Source: Zunongwangia pacifica
GTDB lineage: Bacteria; Bacteroidota; Bacteroidia; Flavobacteriales; Flavobacteriaceae
Length of the DNA: 64,000 bases
Direction of reading: 5' to 3'
Assembly: GCF_023499215.1 (NCBI RefSeq)
Contig: NZ_JAKHSK010000015.1
Location: 41,654-105,653, forward strand
Each line of letters opens with the position of its first letter. The stretch's first letter is position 1. A model generated the notes under the pieces. That model saw nothing but the letters and a program-made list of their open reading frames with translations. It had not been told where the DNA came from and did not search any database. A program made the translations under genes and the position numbers. This document shows, in pieces, positions 60,948 through 64,000 of the stretch.

Positions 60948-61490
60948 TACTTTCTTAGATTTTCGTCTTTTCCGACTCCAGATCTTCAAGTTTCCAGTGA
61001 ATTGGCTTATAATTCCGAAAGAATTTACGAATTAGAAAAAAGAGGTCATAAATTATGGGGCTTATGGATAAGTAATCCCAATCCATATAATGCTATCGGG
61101 CCATTTCCATATAGTAATATCACTGATTTATCAATAATAAACTGGCAACAAAAATTAAATGAAATTCAGACAGATATCATATATGGTCTATTAAATTATC
61201 AAGCAGTTTCATTAGCTTTCGAGGTTTTGAAGTATATTAGAGAAAATAAATTAAGGTTTCCATTTATATGGCATTTCAAAGAAGGTCCTTTTTATTGTAG
61301 GCAATTTGGTGATTGGAATAAACTTATTTATTTATTAGATAATTCTGATGGAAATATCTTTATAAATAGAGAATCCCTGCAATGGTATTCTCAATTTATT
61401 AACTTTAAGGACAAACTCCTTTTTTGCATGGATGGAGATTTGCCTGTTAAAAATTGGTTTAAGGATAATTATACAAGAAAGATTTCCGAA
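60948..61490 (+). pseudogene. Glycosyltransferase-like gene fragment, both ends lost
   Basis: Open from about 60948 (RFSSFPTPDLQVSSELAYNS) through LEKRGHKLWGLWIS and FIWHFKEGPFYCRQFGDW to about TRKISEKR, then it runs into the recombinase sequence. The pattern, with N-terminal YNSERIYELEKRGH and a central IWHFKEGPF, suggests a GT4-like glycosyltransferase N-terminal domain. There is no start codon with a plausible leader (TTG at 61002 is the only start inside the readable part) and no nucleotide-sugar domain. The right end abuts the truncated recombinase gene near 61480-61496. Confidence 0.5.
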
Positions 61491-61495
61491 AAGCG

Positions 61496-62089
61496 ATGCG
61501 GGTGATGCTCCCTTCCATCGAACGGCCCCACAAACTCCCGGTGGTACTAAGCCGTAGTGAAGTAAAGCAACTGCTTAAAACTCCAAAACTTCTCAAGCAC
61601 CGCTTGGTATTGGCGATGCTCTATGGCTGCGGCCTTCGCTGTTTTGAACTTCGGAACTTGCAACTCAAAGATCTGGATTTTGATCGTAAAATGCTCCACA
61701 TTCGCCAGGGCAAAGGACGCAAAGACCGTTATGTTCCATTATCCCAGATGCAGGCCCGTGGGCTAAAAAAATATATCACTGCAGATCCGCCAACCATTTG
61801 GTGTTTTAATGGCAACGATAGGGAAGGTAATCCAGCCCAGTTATCGGCAATGGGAGTGCAATGGATCGTTCGGGAAGCCCGGAAACACAGCGGGATCCAG
61901 AAAGAAATCACTACCCACAGCCTTCGGCACAGTTATGCCACCCATCTTTTGGAGATGGGATTGGATATTATCAGTGTCAAAGATTTACTGGGACACGCTG
62001 ATATCCAAACCACCCTTACCTACCTTCACGTGGCACAACTGGGTAGGCAAAAGCCGTTCAGTCCGCTGGACCGGCTCTACACGGAGTAG
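61496..62089 (+). CDS. Tyrosine recombinase, N-terminally truncated, IS91-associated
   Basis: 197 aa catalytic part of a XerC/D-like recombinase: LAMLYGCGLRCFELRNLQLKDLDF (first Arg), KGRKDRYVPLS, TTHSLRHSYATHLLEMG (His-X2-Arg), DLLGHADIQTTLTYLHV (His and nucleophile Tyr). The normal N-terminal core-binding domain (about 90 residues) is missing because the sequence joins the glycosyltransferase fragment at about 61480-61496. It stops 2 bp before the IS91 transposase begins; such recombinase-IS91 pairs are known in Bacteroidota. Confidence 0.8.
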   Translation: MRVMLPSIERPHKLPVVLSRSEVKQLLKTPKLLKHRLVLAMLYGCGLRCFELRNLQLKDLDFDRKMLHIRQGKGRKDRYVPLSQMQARGLKKYITADPPTIWCFNGNDREGNPAQLSAMGVQWIVREARKHSGIQKEITTHSLRHSYATHLLEMGLDIISVKDLLGHADIQTTLTYLHVAQLGRQKPFSPLDRLYTE

Positions 62090-62756
62090 CCTTGAAACCT
62101 GCTACTTATGAGGTGGCCCAGGTACTGGAAAGAAACACGGACTCTTTATCCAACTATTGTTCCAACAGCTGGCAACTAAGAACCCTTCACGCTTTGCGCA
62201 AATGCCGTACTGCTACCCTGGGTGGCCATATTGACCGCTGTAACCATCCTTCCTGCCACAGGCTCCACCTTAGTTACAATAGTTGCCGCAACCGCCATTG
62301 TCCCAAGTGCCAGGGACATAAAAAAGAGCAGTGGATCCGGGCCCGGGAAGAAGAACTCCTAAAGGTGCCTTACTTCCACGTGGTCTTTACATTACCATCC
62401 GAGCTCCACCGCCTATGCCTGTATGATCCTAAAAAAATGTACGGGCTACTGTTTAAAACGGCATGGGATATCATCAAGGACTTTGCCTCCAACCCTAAAT
62501 TTTTGGGTGCCAAACCAGGGATGATCGCCATCCTGCACACCTGGGGCCAGAACCTTTCTTTGCACCCGCACCTGCACTGTATTGTTCCCGGCGGTGGTAT
62601 TACTAAAAACGGCAAATGGAAGTCTGCAAAAAGCAAAGGTAAATACCTGTTCCCGGTTAAGGCTATGAGTTCCGTTTTTAGGGCTCGTTTTGCAGCTTCC
62701 CTTCGCAAAGAAGTTCCAGGACAATCTAAAGACTTCTACGAAAGCCTTTTTAAATA

Positions 62757-63785
62757 ACGTGAGTTCGATGTAAGAAAAGGTAAAAAAGAAGGATTGCACA
62801 ACAAAGAAAAAGCAGAAAATCAGTATATTTAAGTATCTAAATTTCAAATATTTAACTAATCTTCTGCTTATGATTTCTACTGATAAAATTACTGAAATTT
62901 TCTGTTTTATTGATGAGTTTCATCAAGAATTTGAACAAGCCCATCAAGGACATCTTCTTGAAGCTGATTGCAGCATCAAAAGAAGGAATAGAAAATCCAA
63001 ACTCTCCAATAGTGAAGTAATGACCCTAATGGTACTTTTCCATTCAGGCAATTTTAGAAATCTAAAACACTTTTACCTTTTCTATGTAAAACCACATTTG
63101 AAAAGTGAGTTTCCCCAAACAGTATCTTATAATCGTTTTGTGGAACTTCAACAAAAGGCGGTGGTGCCAATGGCTTTATTCTTGAAAATGTGTTGTTTGG
63201 GAAAATGCACAGGTATTTCCTTTATAGATTCAACACCCTTAAGATCTTGTCATATTAAGAGGGAAAAGCAGCATAAGACTTTTAAAGGAATGGCTGCTAA
63301 AGGGCAATGTTCCATAGGATGGTTCTTTGGGTTCAAACTTCATTTAATCATTAATGATAAAGGAGAAATCCTGGATTTTATGCTTACCCAAGGGAACGTT
63401 GATGACAGAGAGCCTTTAAAAAGTGATAATTTCCATAAGAAGATAATGGGTAAACTCTATGGCGACAAAGGGTATATAGGCAAAGACCTCTTCGAAAAAC
63501 TCTTCGTGGACGGAGTTCATCTGGTTACCAAAATCAGAAAGAACATGAAGAACAACTTAATGCATACCTACGATAAAGTGATGTTGAAAAAGAGGGCCAT
63601 CATTGAAACAGTAAATGATGAACTGAAGAATATGTGCCAAATCGAACATACCAGGCACAGAAGCTTTGACAACTTCCTTTCAAACCTACTCTCTGGACTA
63701 ATCGCCTACAGCTTCTTTCCTAAAAAACCCTCTTTAAACCTAGAAATTATAGATCAAAGATTATCTGCTTAAGTCGAACTCACGT
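62757..63785 (+). mobile_element. IS982-family insertion sequence
   Basis: 1,029 bp. Perfect 12-bp terminal inverted repeats ACGTGAGTTCGA (62757-62768) and TCGAACTCACGT (63774-63785), starting with AC as is usual for IS982. A 6-bp target duplication TAAATA flanks it (62751-62756 and 63786-63791). It carries a single transposase gene and splits an IS91 transposase. Confidence 0.93.
62870..63772 (+). CDS. IS982-family DDE transposase
   Basis: 300 aa, full length. N-terminal helical region (KLSNSEVMTLMVLFHSGNFRNLKHFY), then the DDE triad: FIDSTPL (Asp), LYGDKGYIGKDL (Asp) and IIETVNDELK (Glu). The GWFFGFKLHLIIN block precedes the second Asp. The gene fills the element between its repeats and stops 2 bp before the right repeat; nothing is broken, so the element should be able to move. 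Confidence 0.93.
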   Translation: MISTDKITEIFCFIDEFHQEFEQAHQGHLLEADCSIKRRNRKSKLSNSEVMTLMVLFHSGNFRNLKHFYLFYVKPHLKSEFPQTVSYNRFVELQQKAVVPMALFLKMCCLGKCTGISFIDSTPLRSCHIKREKQHKTFKGMAAKGQCSIGWFFGFKLHLIINDKGEILDFMLTQGNVDDREPLKSDNFHKKIMGKLYGDKGYIGKDLFEKLFVDGVHLVTKIRKNMKNNLMHTYDKVMLKKRAIIETVNDELKNMCQIEHTRHRSFDNFLSNLLSGLIAYSFFPKKPSLNLEIIDQRLSA

Positions 63786-64000
63786 TAAATATGATTGGGT
63801 AGTTTATTGTAAACGTCCATTTTTAGGTCCCGCCCAGGTGGTGGAATACCTCGGTCGCTATACCCATAAGATCGCCATCAGTAACCATCGGATAAAAAAC
63901 CTGGATAATCAAAGCGTTACATTTGCTGTAAAGGACTACCGCCACGGGGGAAGAAAATCCTTGTTACGTTTATCCGATGCAGCGTTCATCAGGAGGTTCG

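Larger units (their letters stand above)
62092..64000 (+). pseudogene. IS91-family transposase, split by IS982 and cut by the window end
   Basis: HUH (Y2-type) rolling-circle transposase. The first part (62092-62756) has the zinc-binding domain (HIDRCNHPSCHRLH, NSCRNRHCPKCQ), then HVVFTLPSELHRL and the HUH pair HPHLHCIVPGG. It is interrupted at 62757-63785. The second part (from 63792) reads YDWVVYCKRPFLGPAQVVEY, YTHKIAISNHRIKNLDN and onwards to the window edge. Deleting the IS and one TAAATA copy restores the frame exactly (FYESLFK-YDWVVY). It starts with TTG at 62092. The gene is inactive here, but only recently so. Confidence 0.88.

Noticed and set aside
1..64000. CRISPR arrays, rRNA genes and complete tRNA genes
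   Set aside because: No spaced short repeats and no rRNA or intact tRNA sequence were recognised while reading.

Overview
The window looks like a low-GC, probably marine member of the Flavobacteriaceae (Bacteroidota). The evidence is a SusC/SusD pair with formylglycine sulfatases, TAnnTTTG-type promoters, a Sec-exported (clade II) nitrous oxide reductase cluster, Bacteroidota-type tyrosine integrase and Mob proteins, and little use of Shine-Dalgarno sites. I cannot name the genus.

Layout. 0.1-3.2 kb (minus strand): quinol NO reductase norB and the di-iron repair protein ric. 3.9-10.3 kb (minus): N2O reductase operon cytochrome c-nosZ-nosB-like-nosL-nosD-nosF-nosY. The promoters of ric-norB and of the nos operon carry the same palindrome, TTATGA-N6-TCATAA, at the same distance from a -7 box, so both are probably one NO/anaerobiosis regulon. 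10.4-12.1 kb is a row of decayed genes (membrane protein, MetE-like, Lrp-like, cation transporter). At 12.3 kb there is a tRNA 3'-end remnant with a terminator, a likely island boundary. 12.4-15.2 kb holds a long inverted repeat and an IS110 transposase preceded by two diverged copies of a structured, bridge-RNA-like module.

15.2-36.0 kb (minus) is a polysaccharide utilisation locus in two operons under a LacI regulator with five operators. It has four DUF2961/GH172 proteins, two sulfatases, SusC/SusD, a FucP-type permease, an L-fucose/D-arabinose isomerase and a ribulokinase. The isomerase-ribulokinase pair, with no fuculokinase or aldolase, points to release of D-arabinose (isomerase to D-ribulose, kinase to D-ribulose-5-P). 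My main hypothesis is therefore a sulfated D-arabinofuranose-containing glycan as substrate. Imperfect ~100-bp direct repeats flank this locus.

36.2-55.0 kb is a mobilisable element. It has a tyrosine integrase, a defence cargo (AlbA/Schlafen-like protein, an unassigned PD-(D/E)xK protein, a truncated GHKL ATPase, a PD-(D/E)xK nuclease, an Eco57I-type methylase, a type ISP restriction-modification enzyme and a XRE regulator), then a coupling protein, relaxase, RHH mobilisation protein, oriT-like hairpins and a primase-like protein. 55.4-59.1 kb (plus) is a small detoxification-like cassette (ATP-grasp, RidA, MDR reductase, MarR-GNAT fusion, GNAT) with a palindrome over its promoter. 59.1-64 kb is gene fragments ending in a tyrosine recombinase/IS91 pair, whose transposase is split by a clean IS982 insertion with a 6-bp target duplication.
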